DNA of 64,000 nt from Leisingera daeponensis (GTDB lineage Bacteria; Pseudomonadota; Alphaproteobacteria; Rhodobacterales; Rhodobacteraceae). The first letter of the stretch is position 1; each line of letters begins with the position of its first letter. Positions 28,182 through 37,591 of the stretch are shown in pieces. Made by a program: the position numbers and the translations under genes. Under the pieces are notes generated by a model. The model searched no databases. It saw only the letters and a program-made list of their open reading frames with translations, and was not told the origin of the DNA. The DNA lies in the NCBI RefSeq assembly GCF_019801465.1, contig NZ_JAHVJA010000004.1:62001-126000 (forward strand), read 5' to 3'.

Positions 28182-29336
28182 TCAGGCCGCTTCGGTCTGC
28201 GCGGCGATCTCGGCCTCGAAGGCCCATTTGATCCAGGGCATCAGGGCTGCCACGTCGGCGGCCTCCACCGTGCCGCCGCACCAAATGCGCAGGCCCGGAG
28301 GCGCGTCGCGGTAGGCGCCGATATCATAGGCAACGCCTTCGTTTTCCAGCCGTTTGGCCACAGCCTTGGCAAAGGCGGCGCCGTCCTGGATACGCTCGTC
28401 GGAGAACTTGAGGCAGACAGATGTGTTGGAGCGGTATTCCGGCTGCTCGGCCAGGAAGGCGATCCAGGGGTTGTCCTGCACGAAGCTTTGCACCGCGGCC
28501 AGGTTGGCATAGGCGCGCTCGCGCAGGCCTTCCATACCGCCCACCGAGCGGGCCCAGTCGAGCGCCAGCAGGTAGTCCTCCACCGCCAGCATCGAAGGAG
28601 TGTTGATGGTCGCGCCCTGGAAGATGCCGTCGATCAGCTTGCCGCCCTTGGTCAGGCGGAAGATCTTGGGCAGCGGCCATGCGGGTGTGTAGCTCTCCAG
28701 ACGCTCCACTGCGCGGGGGCTGAGGATGATCATGCCGTGCGCCGCTTCGCCGCCCAGGACCTTCTGCCAGGAGAAGGTGGTCACATCCAGCTTGTCCCAC
28801 GGCAGATACTGCGCAAAGGCGGCGGAGGTGGCGTCGCAGATGGTCAGACCTTCGCGGTTCGCCGGGATCCAATCACCGTTGGGGACGCGCACGCCGGAAG
28901 TGGTGCCGTTCCAGGTGAAGACGACGTCATTGGTGAAATCGACGGTGCCGAGGTCCACGATCTGGCCATAGTCGGCGGTTTTGACGGTGGCGTCGAGCTT
29001 CAGCTGTTTAACCGCGTCGGTAACCCAGCCGGAGCCGAAACTTTCCCAGGCCAGCATCTCAACTCCGCGGGCGCCGAGCAGGTTCCACATCGCCATTTCC
29101 ACCGCGCCAGTGTCGGAGGCGGGCACGATGCCGATCTTGTAATCGGCGGGAATGTTCAGGATTTCCCGGGTGCCTTCGATAGCTGCTTTCAGCTTGTCCT
29201 TACCCACCGCGGCGCGGTGTGAGCGGCCCAGCGGCGCGCCTGCAAGTTTGCTCAGATCGAAGACGGGGGGTTTGGCGCAGGGGCCGGACGAAAAACGCGG
29301 ATTGGCCGGCCGCGCGGCAGGTTGTTCAATAGCCAT
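28182..29336 (-). CDS. serC: Phosphoserine aminotransferase
   Basis: A 384-residue class V aminotransferase of the alphaproteobacterial SerC type. [13 protein letters not shown] opens the family. The PLP Lys is in [13 protein letters not shown]. It converts 3-phosphohydroxypyruvate and glutamate to phosphoserine. The start [10 protein letters not shown] is supported by GGAAGG nine bases upstream on the transcript. The leader carries a conserved hairpin (see next entry). It is divergent from serB, so the three serine genes share one 280-base regulatory gap. Confidence 0.96.
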   Translation of the reverse strand: MAIEQPAARPANPRFSSGPCAKPPVFDLSKLAGAPLGRSHRAAVGKDKLKAAIEGTREILNIPADYKIGIVPASDTGAVEMAMWNLLGARGVEMLAWESFGSGWVTDAVKQLKLDATVKTADYGQIVDLGTVDFTNDVVFTWNGTTSGVRVPNGDWIPANREGLTICDATSAAFAQYLPWDKLDVTTFSWQKVLGGEAAHGMIILSPRAVERLESYTPAWPLPKIFRLTKGGKLIDGIFQGATINTPSMLAVEDYLLALDWARSVGGMEGLRERAYANLAAVQSFVQDNPWIAFLAEQPEYRSNTSVCLKFSDERIQDGAAFAKAVAKRLENEGVAYDIGAYRDAPPGLRIWCGGTVEAADVAALMPWIKWAFEAEIAAQTEAA

Positions 29337-29395
29337 AAATGCTACCCTTCCAGATAAGCGCCCCTCGTTGGGGAGGGGTGTCCCGTGATCAGAGC
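29337..29395 (-). ncRNA. Candidate serC RNA motif in the serC leader
   Basis: On the minus strand, immediately before serC, the leader has CCCCTC..GAGGGG (29361-29378) followed by CGCTTATCTGGAAGGG, which leads into the start codon. From memory this matches the alphaproteobacterial serC motif in position and sequence. Its ligand or function is unknown. I could not run a covariance model. Confidence 0.5.
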
Positions 29396-29616
29396 TAGTG
29401 TGCTGCAGCGCGGCACGCAACAGGAATTTCAGAAAAATGCGGCTGTTCATCTGTTTTTTGCGACATGATTTTCCACCATCGGAAACAGCCGCGCTGAAAT
29501 GGCGCAAAGGTCTGCTCCTTATGATACCCGCTGATTTCAGCAGATTTTTGCCGTCTGGTTGTTCTGCTTCGAGGGCGCTATGACATTGGCAAACAGCGCT
29601 GGAACGGAGCCCGCCG

Positions 29617-30492
29617 ATGTACACCGCCACCCTGCTTTGCAATCCTGACAACCCGGTTCTGGAACCCGCGCTGATCGAATCGCTGCGCAACGCCTGGGGC
29701 GGCGATGAGGCGGTCTGGCTGGCGCTGGGGGCGGCGGCCGAGTTTCCGCTGAAGCAGATGCCGGCCAACCGCTGGGACGTCTGGGCAGACCTGCAGAGCA
29801 TGGGCGTGGATCTGGTCATTCAGCCCAGCGCCGAGCGGAAGAAGAAGATGCTGCTGGCCGACATGGATTCGACCATGATCCAGCAGGAATGCATTGACGA
29901 GCTGGCCGAGGAGGCAGGCGTCGGCGCGCGGGTGAAGGACATCACCGCGCGGGCGATGAACGGCGAGCTGGATTTCGAAGGCGCGCTGACAGAGCGGGTC
30001 GGGCTGCTGAAGGGGCTGCCGGAATCCGTGATCACCAAGGTGCTGGAAGAGCGCATCACGCTGATGCCCGGCGGCCAGCAGCTGCTGGCGACGATGAAGG
30101 CGGATGGTGCCTACGCGGCGCTGGTTTCCGGCGGTTTCACGGCGTTTACCGCACGGGTTGCAGCACAGCTGGGCTTTGACGAGAACCGTGCCAATACGCT
30201 GCTGACCGAGGACGGCAAGCTGACCGGCGAGGCGGGCCGCCCGATCCTTGGTCGGGAGGCCAAGGTCGAGGCCCTGGAGCAGATCTCCGCCCGGCTAGGC
30301 ATCTCTGAAGCGGGTGTGATTGCGGTGGGCGACGGCGCCAATGACCTGGGCATGCTGAAGCGCGCGGGCGCAGGTGTGGCGCTGCATGCCAAACCCTCTG
30401 TTGCGGCGGAATGCGAGATCCGCATCAACCACGGCGACCTGACGGCGCTGCTGTACATCCAGGGCTACGCCCAGGACGAATTCAAAGGCTGA
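29617..30492 (+). CDS. serB: Phosphoserine phosphatase
   Basis: A 291-residue HAD-family SerB. Motif I is [13 protein letters not shown] with the nucleophile and acid Asp pair. Motif II is [10 protein letters not shown]. Motif III/IV is [11 protein letters not shown]. An N-terminal extension of about 75 residues precedes it. It removes phosphate from phosphoserine, the last step to serine. It is divergent from serC and seven bases before the TSUP gene, with which it is probably cotranscribed. Confidence 0.96.
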   Translation: MYTATLLCNPDNPVLEPALIESLRNAWGGDEAVWLALGAAAEFPLKQMPANRWDVWADLQSMGVDLVIQPSAERKKKMLLADMDSTMIQQECIDELAEEAGVGARVKDITARAMNGELDFEGALTERVGLLKGLPESVITKVLEERITLMPGGQQLLATMKADGAYAALVSGGFTAFTARVAAQLGFDENRANTLLTEDGKLTGEAGRPILGREAKVEALEQISARLGISEAGVIAVGDGANDLGMLKRAGAGVALHAKPSVAAECEIRINHGDLTALLYIQGYAQDEFKG

Positions 30493-30499
30493 TCACAAC

Positions 30500-31258
30500 A
30501 TGCTGGAAGTGGGTTTTGAGACCCTGCTGCTGTTGCTGGCGGCGGGCTTTGCCGCCGGGTTCATCGACGCAATTGCCGGCGGCGGCGGGCTGATCACGGT
30601 GCCGGTCCTGCTGCTGGCCGGGGCCAATCCGGTCACTGCGCTGTCGACAAACAAGATCCAAGGACTGTTTGGTGCTGCGACGGCGGCGGCGACATATGCG
30701 CGTGCCGGGCATGTTGACCTGAAGGCCCAGGTCGGGCCAGCGTTGATTGCCTTTGCGGCGGCAGTTGCGGGTGCGTTTCTGGTGGCCTACCTGCCCACCG
30801 AGTGGATCCGGGTGATCCTGCCGGTGCTGCTGATCGGGATCGCCATTTTCTTTGCGCTGAAGAAGGGGCTGGACGATCTGGACCGGCACCGCCGCCTGTC
30901 CCCTGCCCTGTTCACCGCCCTCATCGTTCCGCTGTGCGGGGCCTATGACGGGTTGCTGGGGCCTGGCGCGGGCAGCTTCTACATGCTCGCCTTTGTGTCG
31001 CTGGCGGGCTATGGCATCCTGCGCGCAACCGCCCACACCAAGCTGCTGAATTTCGCCTCTAATGCAGGGGGGCTGCTTGCGTTTTCCTTCTTTGCCACGC
31101 CGTGGTGGATCACCGGCCTACTGATGGGCTGCGCTCAGATTGCCGGTGCGCGGGCAGGAGCGGGACTGGCCAAGAAGCAGGGGGCAAAGGTGATCAAGCC
31201 GCTGCTGGTGGTGACCTCTGTCTCGCTCGCGGCCAAGCTGTTGTGGGATATGATGTGA
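30500..31258 (+). CDS. TSUP (TauE/SafE) family membrane transporter
   Basis: A 252-residue protein with about eight membrane segments. The two family repeats show as AAGFAAGFIDAIAGGGGLIT near the N-terminus and CGAYDGLLGPGAGSFYML in the middle, plus ALSTNKIQGLFG and TKLLNFASNAGG. The family exports or imports sulfite, sulfonates or other organic anions; the substrate here is unknown. Coupling to serB hints at a link with serine or cysteine metabolism, but that is a guess. Confidence 0.88.
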   Translation: MLEVGFETLLLLLAAGFAAGFIDAIAGGGGLITVPVLLLAGANPVTALSTNKIQGLFGAATAAATYARAGHVDLKAQVGPALIAFAAAVAGAFLVAYLPTEWIRVILPVLLIGIAIFFALKKGLDDLDRHRRLSPALFTALIVPLCGAYDGLLGPGAGSFYMLAFVSLAGYGILRATAHTKLLNFASNAGGLLAFSFFATPWWITGLLMGCAQIAGARAGAGLAKKQGAKVIKPLLVVTSVSLAAKLLWDMM

Positions 31259-31282
31259 AGGCTGGCATCGGGCCGCCTTTAT

Positions 31283-31309
31283 TTAACATTTCATTTAATT
31301 AACATTCAT
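31283..31309 (+). promoter_or_regulatory. Direct-repeat element upstream of the ArsR gene
   Basis: TTAACATTTCAT (31283-31294) and TTAACATTCAT (31299-31309) repeat in an AT-rich stretch just before the ArsR start at 31323. It could be the promoter and self-operator of the ArsR protein. This is inferred from position and repetition only. Confidence 0.4.
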
Positions 31310-31322
31310 GCTAATAAGAGGC

Positions 31323-31643
31323 ATGACACCGATTCTGAAATCCTTTGCCGCGTTGTCGGACGAAACCCGGCTGATGATCGTGGATCAGCTGATTACCGAA
31401 GGTGAGCTGCCCGCCGGGGACCTGGCGCCTGGCGCTGGCATTTCTGCCCCTGCCATTTCGCGCCATTTGAAAGTGCTGCGTGAGGCCGGGCTGGTGACGC
31501 AGCGGGCCGACGGCACCCGCCGGCTGTATTCCGCACGTCCCGAAGGGCTGCGGATGATTGCCGAATGGACCCAGTCGCGCCGCACCTTCTGGGAAGGCAG
31601 CCTGAAACGGCTGGAAGCGGCCCTGATGGAGGACGGCGCATGA
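31323..31643 (+). CDS. ArsR-family transcriptional regulator
   Basis: A 106-residue winged-helix repressor: FAALSDETRLMIVDQL, then the recognition region ISAPAISRHLKVLREAGLV and the wing RADGTRRLYSARP. No ArsR metal-ligand cysteines are seen. I chose MTPILKSFAA as the start. It overlaps the SRPBCC gene by four bases (ATGA). Such ArsR-AHSA1 pairs usually form self-regulated operons. Confidence 0.9.
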   Translation: MTPILKSFAALSDETRLMIVDQLITEGELPAGDLAPGAGISAPAISRHLKVLREAGLVTQRADGTRRLYSARPEGLRMIAEWTQSRRTFWEGSLKRLEAALMEDGA

Positions 31644-32077
31644 GCGACCTGCAACTGAAACGGATTTTTCCGGTCACCCCTGAAAAGCTGTTCGCGTGGG
31701 TGACCACACCGGACAAGCTGCTGGAATGGTGGGGGCCGGAAGGTGTCTCCATCCCTGAGCATGACTTGAACCTGAGCCGCACCGGCCCCTGGTATTCGAT
31801 CATGCAGAACAGCGACGGCCAGCGGTTTCATGTCTCCGGCCAAGTGACCCATGTGGATGCGCCGAAATCAGTCGGTTTCACCTGGGCCTGGCACGAGGAG
31901 GACGGCAGCCGCGGCGCCGAAAGCCATGTGACTTTTACCATCGCAGCCGTCGGGGACGGTGCCCTGCTGCTGGTCGATCACCGCGACCTTGGCGACGACA
32001 GCATTGCTGCGCGCCATGAAGAAGGCTGGACCTCAACCCTGCGCAAGCTGGAGGCACTGCTGGGCGCAGCTTCCTGA
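31640..32077 (+). CDS. SRPBCC (Aha1/CalC-like) domain protein
   Basis: A 145-residue START/Bet v1-like protein: LKRIFPVTPEKLFAWVTTPD, LLEWWGPEG, and the C-terminal helix HEEGWTSTLRKLEALL. The fold binds hydrophobic ligands; the ligand is unknown. It is translationally coupled to the ArsR gene and followed by the YCII gene after 33 bases. Confidence 0.88.
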   Translation: MSDLQLKRIFPVTPEKLFAWVTTPDKLLEWWGPEGVSIPEHDLNLSRTGPWYSIMQNSDGQRFHVSGQVTHVDAPKSVGFTWAWHEEDGSRGAESHVTFTIAAVGDGALLLVDHRDLGDDSIAARHEEGWTSTLRKLEALLGAAS

Positions 32078-32110
32078 AACGTATTTCACTGCAACCAAGG
32101 GAGAAGACCA

Positions 32111-32431
32111 ATGCCACAGTTCATTTTTGCCTATCACGGCGGCAAGACCCCGGAGAGCGAGGAAGAAGGCGCCAAAGTCATGCAGGCCTGGAAGGACTGG
32201 ATGGGGGCAATGGGGGACTCGCTGAAAGTGCCGGGCGCCCCGGTGGGCCTGTCCAAGACCGTCAGCGCCGGCGGGGTGGCGGACAATGGCGGCGCCAACC
32301 CTCTGTCGGGCTATTCGGTGGTGGAAGCGTCAGATCAGGACGCGGCTTGCGAGATGGCCAAGGGCTGCCCGATGGTGGCGGATGGCAGCGGTTCGGTTGA
32401 AGTGGCCGAGATCATCGATATGGAGATGTAA
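32111..32431 (+). CDS. YCII-related domain protein
   Basis: A 106-residue protein: MPQFIFAYHGGKTPE, MQAWKDWMGAMGD and NPLSGYSVVEASDQDAACEM. This is the YCII/DGPF fold with the usual GYSVVEA strand. A clear AGGGAGAAG precedes the start. Such proteins are often next to SRPBCC or sigma-factor genes; no reaction is established. It is the last gene of the ArsR operon, as a terminator follows. Confidence 0.85.
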   Translation: MPQFIFAYHGGKTPESEEEGAKVMQAWKDWMGAMGDSLKVPGAPVGLSKTVSAGGVADNGGANPLSGYSVVEASDQDAACEMAKGCPMVADGSGSVEVAEIIDMEM

Positions 32432-32436
32432 CGCAA

Positions 32437-32468
32437 ATGCCCCGGGATTGAGCCCGGGGCATTCGTTT
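32437..32468. terminator. Bidirectional terminator
   Basis: ATGCCCCGGG and CCCGGGGCAT form a 10-bp perfect stem around six bases, followed by TCGTTTTC. It lies between the convergent YCII and asparaginase genes. Confidence 0.8.
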
Positions 32469-33467
32469 TCAGAACAGCAGCTCAGCAGCGGGGCGGATTG
32501 ACCCGCACTCCAGCCCGCGACGGCTGTAGAGCATCTTGTTCATGTATTTGCGGGTCTCCGGATGATCCGCTTCCAGCACGCCCAGGCTGACCATCAGCGC
32601 CGCAATCGCGCATTCGCTGGCGCGGGTGGTGCCATCGGCAATCTTCAGCGCGACCCCGAGTTTCTGTTCCGGCAGGATGGCGATGAATACCGCCTCGGCC
32701 CCGGTCTTGATCGCTACCTTGCCGCCCATGGCGCGCATCAGGTTGGTGCAGCAGCGGGTTTCGCCCGCGACCAGCTCCGGGTGCGCCGTCATGGCGGCAA
32801 CAAGCTGCTGCGCCGCCTCGGTGGCGCGGTCGGAACGGTCCGCGGCGCTCGCGAACCAGGCCATCGAGCGCGCCAGACCGGTGACGGTGGTGGCAAAGTT
32901 CGGCGCCGAGCAGCCGTCGATACCATAGCCAGGGCTGTCCTGGCCGGTGGTTTCTTCAAACGCCGCCAGGCAGGCCTGCTGCACCGGGTGATCCATTTCG
33001 ATATATTCAGTGCCGCCGCCCAGGTACTGGTTCAGGGTCAGGAAACCTGCGTGCTTGCCGGAGCAGTTGTTGTGAACCTGGCAGGGGCTGCTGTCGGTCT
33101 TGATCAGCTCGTTGCGGGCGGGGATGTCATCCGGCAGCTGCGGGCCGCAGCGGAAGTCGTCATCCCCCATGCCCAGCTGACCCAGCCAGGCGTTGACCCG
33201 GTCGGTGTGGATATGCGCGCCGTTGTGGGAGGCGCAAGCCAGCGCCAGCTGCTCGGACGTGAGCCCGTAGCGCGCGGCGGCGCCGGAGGTGACCAGCGGC
33301 AGCGCCTGGATCATCTTGGCGGAGCTGCGCGGATAGATCACCGCGTCCGGATTACCCCAGCTGCGCACCACCTGGCCGGAGGCGTCGCAAATGACGGCAT
33401 GGCCCAGATGCAGGCTTTCCAGCAGCGGGCCGCGCCAGACTTCGGCCATGGGCACTGGATTCAGCAT
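32469..33467 (-). CDS. Type II-like asparaginase (PF06089 family)
   Basis: A 332-residue protein of the AnsA/thermolabile asparaginase family common in alphaproteobacteria and distinct from E. coli AnsB. Visible family blocks are MAEVWRGPLLESLHLGHAV, SSAKMIQALPLVTSGAA, CASHNGAHIHTDRV, HNNCSGKHAGFLT, GIDGCSAPNFA and NLMRAMGGKVAIKTGAEAVF. It would hydrolyse asparagine to aspartate. MLNPVPMAEVW is preceded by GAGGGGAA on the transcript. No signal peptide is evident. Confidence 0.9.
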   Translation of the reverse strand: MLNPVPMAEVWRGPLLESLHLGHAVICDASGQVVRSWGNPDAVIYPRSSAKMIQALPLVTSGAAARYGLTSEQLALACASHNGAHIHTDRVNAWLGQLGMGDDDFRCGPQLPDDIPARNELIKTDSSPCQVHNNCSGKHAGFLTLNQYLGGGTEYIEMDHPVQQACLAAFEETTGQDSPGYGIDGCSAPNFATTVTGLARSMAWFASAADRSDRATEAAQQLVAAMTAHPELVAGETRCCTNLMRAMGGKVAIKTGAEAVFIAILPEQKLGVALKIADGTTRASECAIAALMVSLGVLEADHPETRKYMNKMLYSRRGLECGSIRPAAELLF

Positions 33468-33659
33468 GGTATTTCCCCTCATGTTTGCGTGCGGAATTCT
33501 GGGCGAAATCCCGCCAAAACGCACTTTCGCCCGTGGTGCTAGTTACGTTAGTGTGCTTGTGTAGCGCAAGCGAGGGGATCGGGACCAGACGGCGGATGAA
33601 CGCTGCGGGCCCTTTGCTTGGTTTTGAGGTATGAAAGAACAGTCTTGGAGTCGGGACAA

Positions 33660-34190
33660 ATGGCATTGAAACTCGCCCGCGTGGCTGCGGGCCTGTGTCT
33701 GGCAGCATTGGCAACCACCGCAGTTGCGCAGGAAACGTCGAACAACCGGGTTGCGGCCAAGGTGGATTGGAGCGTTTTCGAAGGTAACGATCCGAACGAA
33801 TGCTGGGGGGTTTCCGCGCCGAAGGAGACCGTGAACACCCGCGACGGCCGCGTCGTGGCGGTGCGCCGCAGCGAGATCCAGCTGTTTGTCACCTTCCGCA
33901 GCGGCGATGCGCCCAAGGGCGAGGTGAGCTTTACCGGCGGCTACCCGTTTGCGCCGGGCTCGACCGTGAACATGGCGATCGGCGAGTCCGAGTTCGAGCT
34001 TTTCACCGAAGGCGAATGGGCCTGGCCGGCAACGCCTGCGGATGATGCCAAGATCGTCACCGCCATGAAGCGCGGTGCCGATGCGGTGCTGACCGCGCGT
34101 TCGGCCCGCGGCACTCAGACCAAGGACACCTTCTCGCTCCTGGGCTTCACCGCTGCGGTGGAAGACGCAGAGAAGCGCTGCAGCAAGTAA
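33660..34190 (+). CDS. Exported invasion-associated locus B (IalB)-like protein
   Basis: A 176-residue protein with an N-terminal signal peptide (KLARVAAGLCLAALATTAVA). The mature part has the IalB-type pattern: WSVFEGNDPNECWGVSAPKE, a beta-rich middle, GSTVNMAIGESEFELF, and a C-terminal Cys in AEKRCSK that could pair with the one in ECWG. The family is periplasmic. The Bartonella member was linked to erythrocyte invasion; in free-living roseobacters the role is unknown. Confidence 0.78.
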   Translation: MALKLARVAAGLCLAALATTAVAQETSNNRVAAKVDWSVFEGNDPNECWGVSAPKETVNTRDGRVVAVRRSEIQLFVTFRSGDAPKGEVSFTGGYPFAPGSTVNMAIGESEFELFTEGEWAWPATPADDAKIVTAMKRGADAVLTARSARGTQTKDTFSLLGFTAAVEDAEKRCSK

Positions 34191-34217
34191 CCCTTTGCAT
34201 GTATGCGGAGCGACAAG

Positions 34218-34247
34218 ACCCCGGCCCGCGCCGGGGTTTTCTTGTTT
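34218..34247 (+). terminator. Rho-independent terminator of the IalB-like gene
   Basis: CCCCGGC, a four-base loop, GCCGGGG, then TTTTCTTGTTT. Confidence 0.9.
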
Positions 34248-34290
34248 GAAAGCCGCGGGGCGCGTAGCATGGGAACAGGAGGTGCCTGCC

Positions 34291-34686
34291 ATGCCGAACT
34301 CTGCCTTGCTCCCGATCCCCTGCCTTGCGGTTGTGCTGTTTGCTTTGCCCGCCCAGGCCAATCCGGCGCTGGAATGCGGCGAGGTCAGCCAAGAGGAAGT
34401 CGGTACCTGCGTGGCCGAGGATGAGGAGGGCGTGGAAGCGGCGCTGTTCAACGCGCTGGAAGCAGCAATGGTCACGGCTGCCGAGCGCGACAACAGCAGA
34501 GGCGGGACAGAGACAGAGGCTGCGCTGATGGCGAGCCAAACCGCCTGGGAAGCGTTTCGCGCCTTTCACTGCAGTTACATCGGGTCTGCGCACCCTGTAC
34601 CGGAAGACGCCGGAATCGCCACCCGGGCCTGCTGGACAACTCTGGGACGGGAGCGGGTCGACGAGCTGGTGCGGATGAGCCAGTGA
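34291..34686 (+). CDS. Exported LprI/DUF1311-like protein
   Basis: A 131-residue protein with a signal peptide (PCLAVVLFALPAQA). The mature part has four Cys in the DUF1311 arrangement and the core ASQTAWEAFRAFHCSYIG, which matches LprI-type lysozyme-inhibitor-like proteins (usually SQRAWLAYRDAEC). ACAGGAGGTG precedes the ATG. The gene is probably monocistronic. Lysozyme inhibition is a family suggestion, not shown. Confidence 0.75.
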   Translation: MPNSALLPIPCLAVVLFALPAQANPALECGEVSQEEVGTCVAEDEEGVEAALFNALEAAMVTAAERDNSRGGTETEAALMASQTAWEAFRAFHCSYIGSAHPVPEDAGIATRACWTTLGRERVDELVRMSQ

Positions 34687-34791
34687 CCGCCCGGCCGCCA
34701 ATGCGAAACCTGATTTACGCGGATTCCTTTTGATCTTCGGCTGAAATCCTATATAGAGCCGCATCCGCCCACCAGCACCGAGGCTTTTGCC

Positions 34792-35979
34792 ATGACCGCC
34801 AGCGCGCCGATCACTCAGGATGTAATGACCCTGCCCCGCAAGGAGCCCGAGGGCGGCAAGATCAATCTTGTGGGCCTGACCCGCGAGCGGATGCGCGAAC
34901 TGCTGATCGAGCACGGCACGCCGGAAAAGCAGGCCAAGATGCGGGTCGGCCAGATCTGGCAGTGGATCTACCAGTGGGGCAAGCGCGACTTTGCCGACAT
35001 GACCAACCTGGCCAAGGCCTACCGCGCGCAGCTGGCGGAGACGTTTGAGATCCGCATCCCCGAGGTGGTGAGCAAGCAGGTGTCGACCGACGGCACCCGC
35101 AAGTATCTGGTGCGGATCAACGGCGGCCACGAGGTTGAGGTGGTCTATATCCCCGAGGATGACCGCGGCACCCTGTGCATTTCCTCCCAGGTGGGCTGCA
35201 CCTTGACCTGCTCCTTCTGCCACACCGGCACCCAGAAGCTGGTGCGCAACCTGACCCCGGCAGAGATTGTCGGCCAGGTGATGATGGCACGCGACGATCT
35301 GGAGGAATGGCCGGTGCCGGGCGCACCGAAGGAAGAAACCCGGCTGCTGTCCAACATCGTGCTGATGGGTATGGGTGAGCCGCTCTACAATTTCGACAAC
35401 GTGCGCGACGCGATGAAGATTGCGATGGACCCGGAAGGCATCTCGCTGTCCCGCCGCCGGATCACGCTGTCAACCTCCGGCGTGGTGCCGGAGATTGCCC
35501 GGACGGCCGAGGAAATCGGCTGCCTCTTGGCGATTTCCTTCCACGCCACCACCAACGAGACCCGCGACGTGCTGGTGCCGATCAACAAGCGCTGGAACAT
35601 CGACGAGCTGCTGCAGGCGCTGGCGGATTATCCCAAGGCGTCGAACTCAGAGCGGATCACCTTTGAATACGTGATGCTGGACGGGGTGAACGACACGGAT
35701 GAGGACGCCCACCGGCTGATCGACCACATCAAGCGCTACAACATCCCGGCCAAGATCAACCTGATACCTTTCAACGAGTGGCCGGGCGCGCCCTATAAGC
35801 GCAGCTCCAACAACCGTATTCACGCCTTTGCCAACATCATCTATCAGGCCGGCTATGCCTCGCCGATCCGCAAGACCCGTGGCGAGGACATTATGGCCGC
35901 CTGCGGCCAGCTGAAATCCGCAACCGAACGCGCCCGCAAGAGCCGCAAGCAGATTGAGGCCGAAGCCGGGATGAAGTAA
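34792..35979 (+). CDS. rlmN: Dual-specificity RNA methyltransferase RlmN
   Basis: A 395-residue radical SAM enzyme. The 4Fe-4S cluster motif is [24 protein letters not shown] and [12 protein letters not shown] are RlmN-typical. The C-terminal catalytic Cys is in IMAACGQLK. It methylates C2 of A2503 in 23S rRNA and A37 in some tRNAs. Full length. Confidence 0.97.
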   Translation: MTASAPITQDVMTLPRKEPEGGKINLVGLTRERMRELLIEHGTPEKQAKMRVGQIWQWIYQWGKRDFADMTNLAKAYRAQLAETFEIRIPEVVSKQVSTDGTRKYLVRINGGHEVEVVYIPEDDRGTLCISSQVGCTLTCSFCHTGTQKLVRNLTPAEIVGQVMMARDDLEEWPVPGAPKEETRLLSNIVLMGMGEPLYNFDNVRDAMKIAMDPEGISLSRRRITLSTSGVVPEIARTAEEIGCLLAISFHATTNETRDVLVPINKRWNIDELLQALADYPKASNSERITFEYVMLDGVNDTDEDAHRLIDHIKRYNIPAKINLIPFNEWPGAPYKRSSNNRIHAFANIIYQAGYASPIRKTRGEDIMAACGQLKSATERARKSRKQIEAEAGMK

Positions 35980-36018
35980 CCTGGCTCCGGCCCCGCTGCG
36001 GCAGGGTCCCCGGCTGCC

Positions 36019-37260
36019 TTAACTGAAAATGAAGTCGTCCGCGGCCAGCCCGCCGGTGTAGCCGGTGAGCTCAATATTGTAGTTGCCGTAGTAGCTGATC
36101 AGCGTGTTCCCATCCTGCTGGGAGATCGTGAGGTCGCTGAAATTGTCAGCGCCAGTGCCTTCGAACTTGATTCGATCGTTGCCGCGGCCGAAATCCCTGA
36201 TGATGTCATTGTCGTTGTAGTCAGCAGCCTTAAAGATGAAGATATCCGCGTGCCTGCCGCCAAACAGGATGTCTGAACCGTCGCCGCCGACGAGGCGGTC
36301 ATGCCCGTCGCCGCCCTGAAGCACGTCATTGCCGCGCCCGCCGAACAGCCGGTCGTTGCCCAGATTGCCGCGCAGGATATCCCGCTCGCCATTGGTGCCG
36401 GAAAAGTCGGACCCGCCCGTGCCACCAAATAAGGAATCAGCGCCGTCACCACCGATCAGAGTGTCCTGGCCATAACCGCCGAATAGCCGGTCATTGCCCC
36501 TACAACCCGCAAGCATGTCATCGGCTTCACGGCCTTTGACCGTATCATTGCCGCCATAAGCAAAGATTCTGGTCTCCTGACTGGTTGCCAGAACAGTCTC
36601 GGATCGGCCGCTGGCTTTGATAACAACTTTACCTCCGTCATTCACGAAGGCGCTCCAGCCATTGGTCCCTGCCGCCCCGCCATAAAGATGCTGCAGCGCC
36701 TGCACATCCAATGTGCCCAGATCGGTGGCGTTGTAGCCGCCATAGTTATACGTCATGACGGTGTGGGCCTGATCGTCCATGTGCCCGGCCAGCGTGTTCT
36801 CACCGTCATGAGAGTGCTCGAGTCCCACGGCGTGACCGATCTCATGCAGGATGGTTTCATATCCGTAGGTGCCTGGCGCCATGCTGCTGCCCTGAATCGC
36901 CAAGTCCCCTTGGCTGGTCGAATAGGCACTGGCCCAGGAATAGTTTGCCCAGCCCGCCGCTGAGCCGCCGTTGTAGCCGAAGACATTGACCATCGCCGGG
37001 CCATCGGTCTCGACGAAAATCAGGCCTGAGACTTCCTCGAATTCCGCCAGCGCTTGTCGGAAATAATTGCGCTGAGTGCTATTGAAGGTCCAGTAACTCG
37101 TCGCGCCGTAGGGGTCATCCGCTGCATTTCCCAGTTCGCCGTTGCCGACGAAGCTGTAGGTGACCACAGCCTGGGTACCGAGTCTTGCCTGGCTGTTCCA
37201 GCGGTAATTGTTGCTCGAGGTATAGGCCAAAAGCGCCGTATAGTCTGTGACTTCGGACAT
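36019..37260 (-). CDS. Serralysin-like RTX metalloprotease
   Basis: A 413-residue secreted protease. The catalytic zinc motif is HEIGHAVGLEHS (His139, Glu140, His143, His149), with the Met-turn VMTYNYGG (Met169). Calcium-binding RTX nonapeptides fill about 235-350 (NDTVKG, NDRLFGG, QDTLIGGDGADSLFGG, NDVLQGGDGHDRLVGG). It ends in the hydrophobic DDFIFS typical of type I secretion. No signal peptide, as expected. There are no T1SS transporter genes nearby. The start MSEVTDYTAL is the M10 family start; the frame extends upstream without similarity. Confidence 0.9.
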   Translation of the reverse strand: MSEVTDYTALLAYTSSNNYRWNSQARLGTQAVVTYSFVGNGELGNAADDPYGATSYWTFNSTQRNYFRQALAEFEEVSGLIFVETDGPAMVNVFGYNGGSAAGWANYSWASAYSTSQGDLAIQGSSMAPGTYGYETILHEIGHAVGLEHSHDGENTLAGHMDDQAHTVMTYNYGGYNATDLGTLDVQALQHLYGGAAGTNGWSAFVNDGGKVVIKASGRSETVLATSQETRIFAYGGNDTVKGREADDMLAGCRGNDRLFGGYGQDTLIGGDGADSLFGGTGGSDFSGTNGERDILRGNLGNDRLFGGRGNDVLQGGDGHDRLVGGDGSDILFGGRHADIFIFKAADYNDNDIIRDFGRGNDRIKFEGTGADNFSDLTISQQDGNTLISYYGNYNIELTGYTGGLAADDFIFS

Positions 37261-37591
37261 AGGTAATCTCCACTGCTCCACCACCGATAAGTTTTTGTTT
37301 GCAAATGTGGCCAAGATTGGCCGGTTTCCTGGCGCACGCGGTGCAAACACAGGCAAGTTTTCGGAAAATGCAGATCGCCTCCTAGCACGGGCACGTGCTT
37401 CGCGCCGATTCCACTCGACGTCCCTGCTGCTGCGGCAACTAAAAGACACCGGGCGCATATGTTGCAAAAACACAACAAAAGCGGCAGCCGCACGGTGTGC
37501 CGCATTCTTTCCCAAATGCAGCTCAATTTCCGCCGCTTCCGGCAAACAGTTTCCGGATTACGGACAATCAAAATTTCAGAAGGAAACGCAG
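37261..37591. promoter_or_regulatory. Gap between the serralysin gene and the small ORF
   Basis: These 331 bases hold the two divergent promoters. I see no convincing gene or strong inverted repeat. GAAGGAAACG near 37580 is the ribosome site of the small gene at 37592. Confidence 0.5.

Noticed and set aside
26467-28314. A 615-codon open frame on the plus strand
   Set aside because: It is antisense to serA; the product is His/Gly-rich with no motif.
36250-36560. Repetitive GC-rich block as an intergenic repeat
   Set aside because: It encodes RTX nonapeptides of the serralysin.
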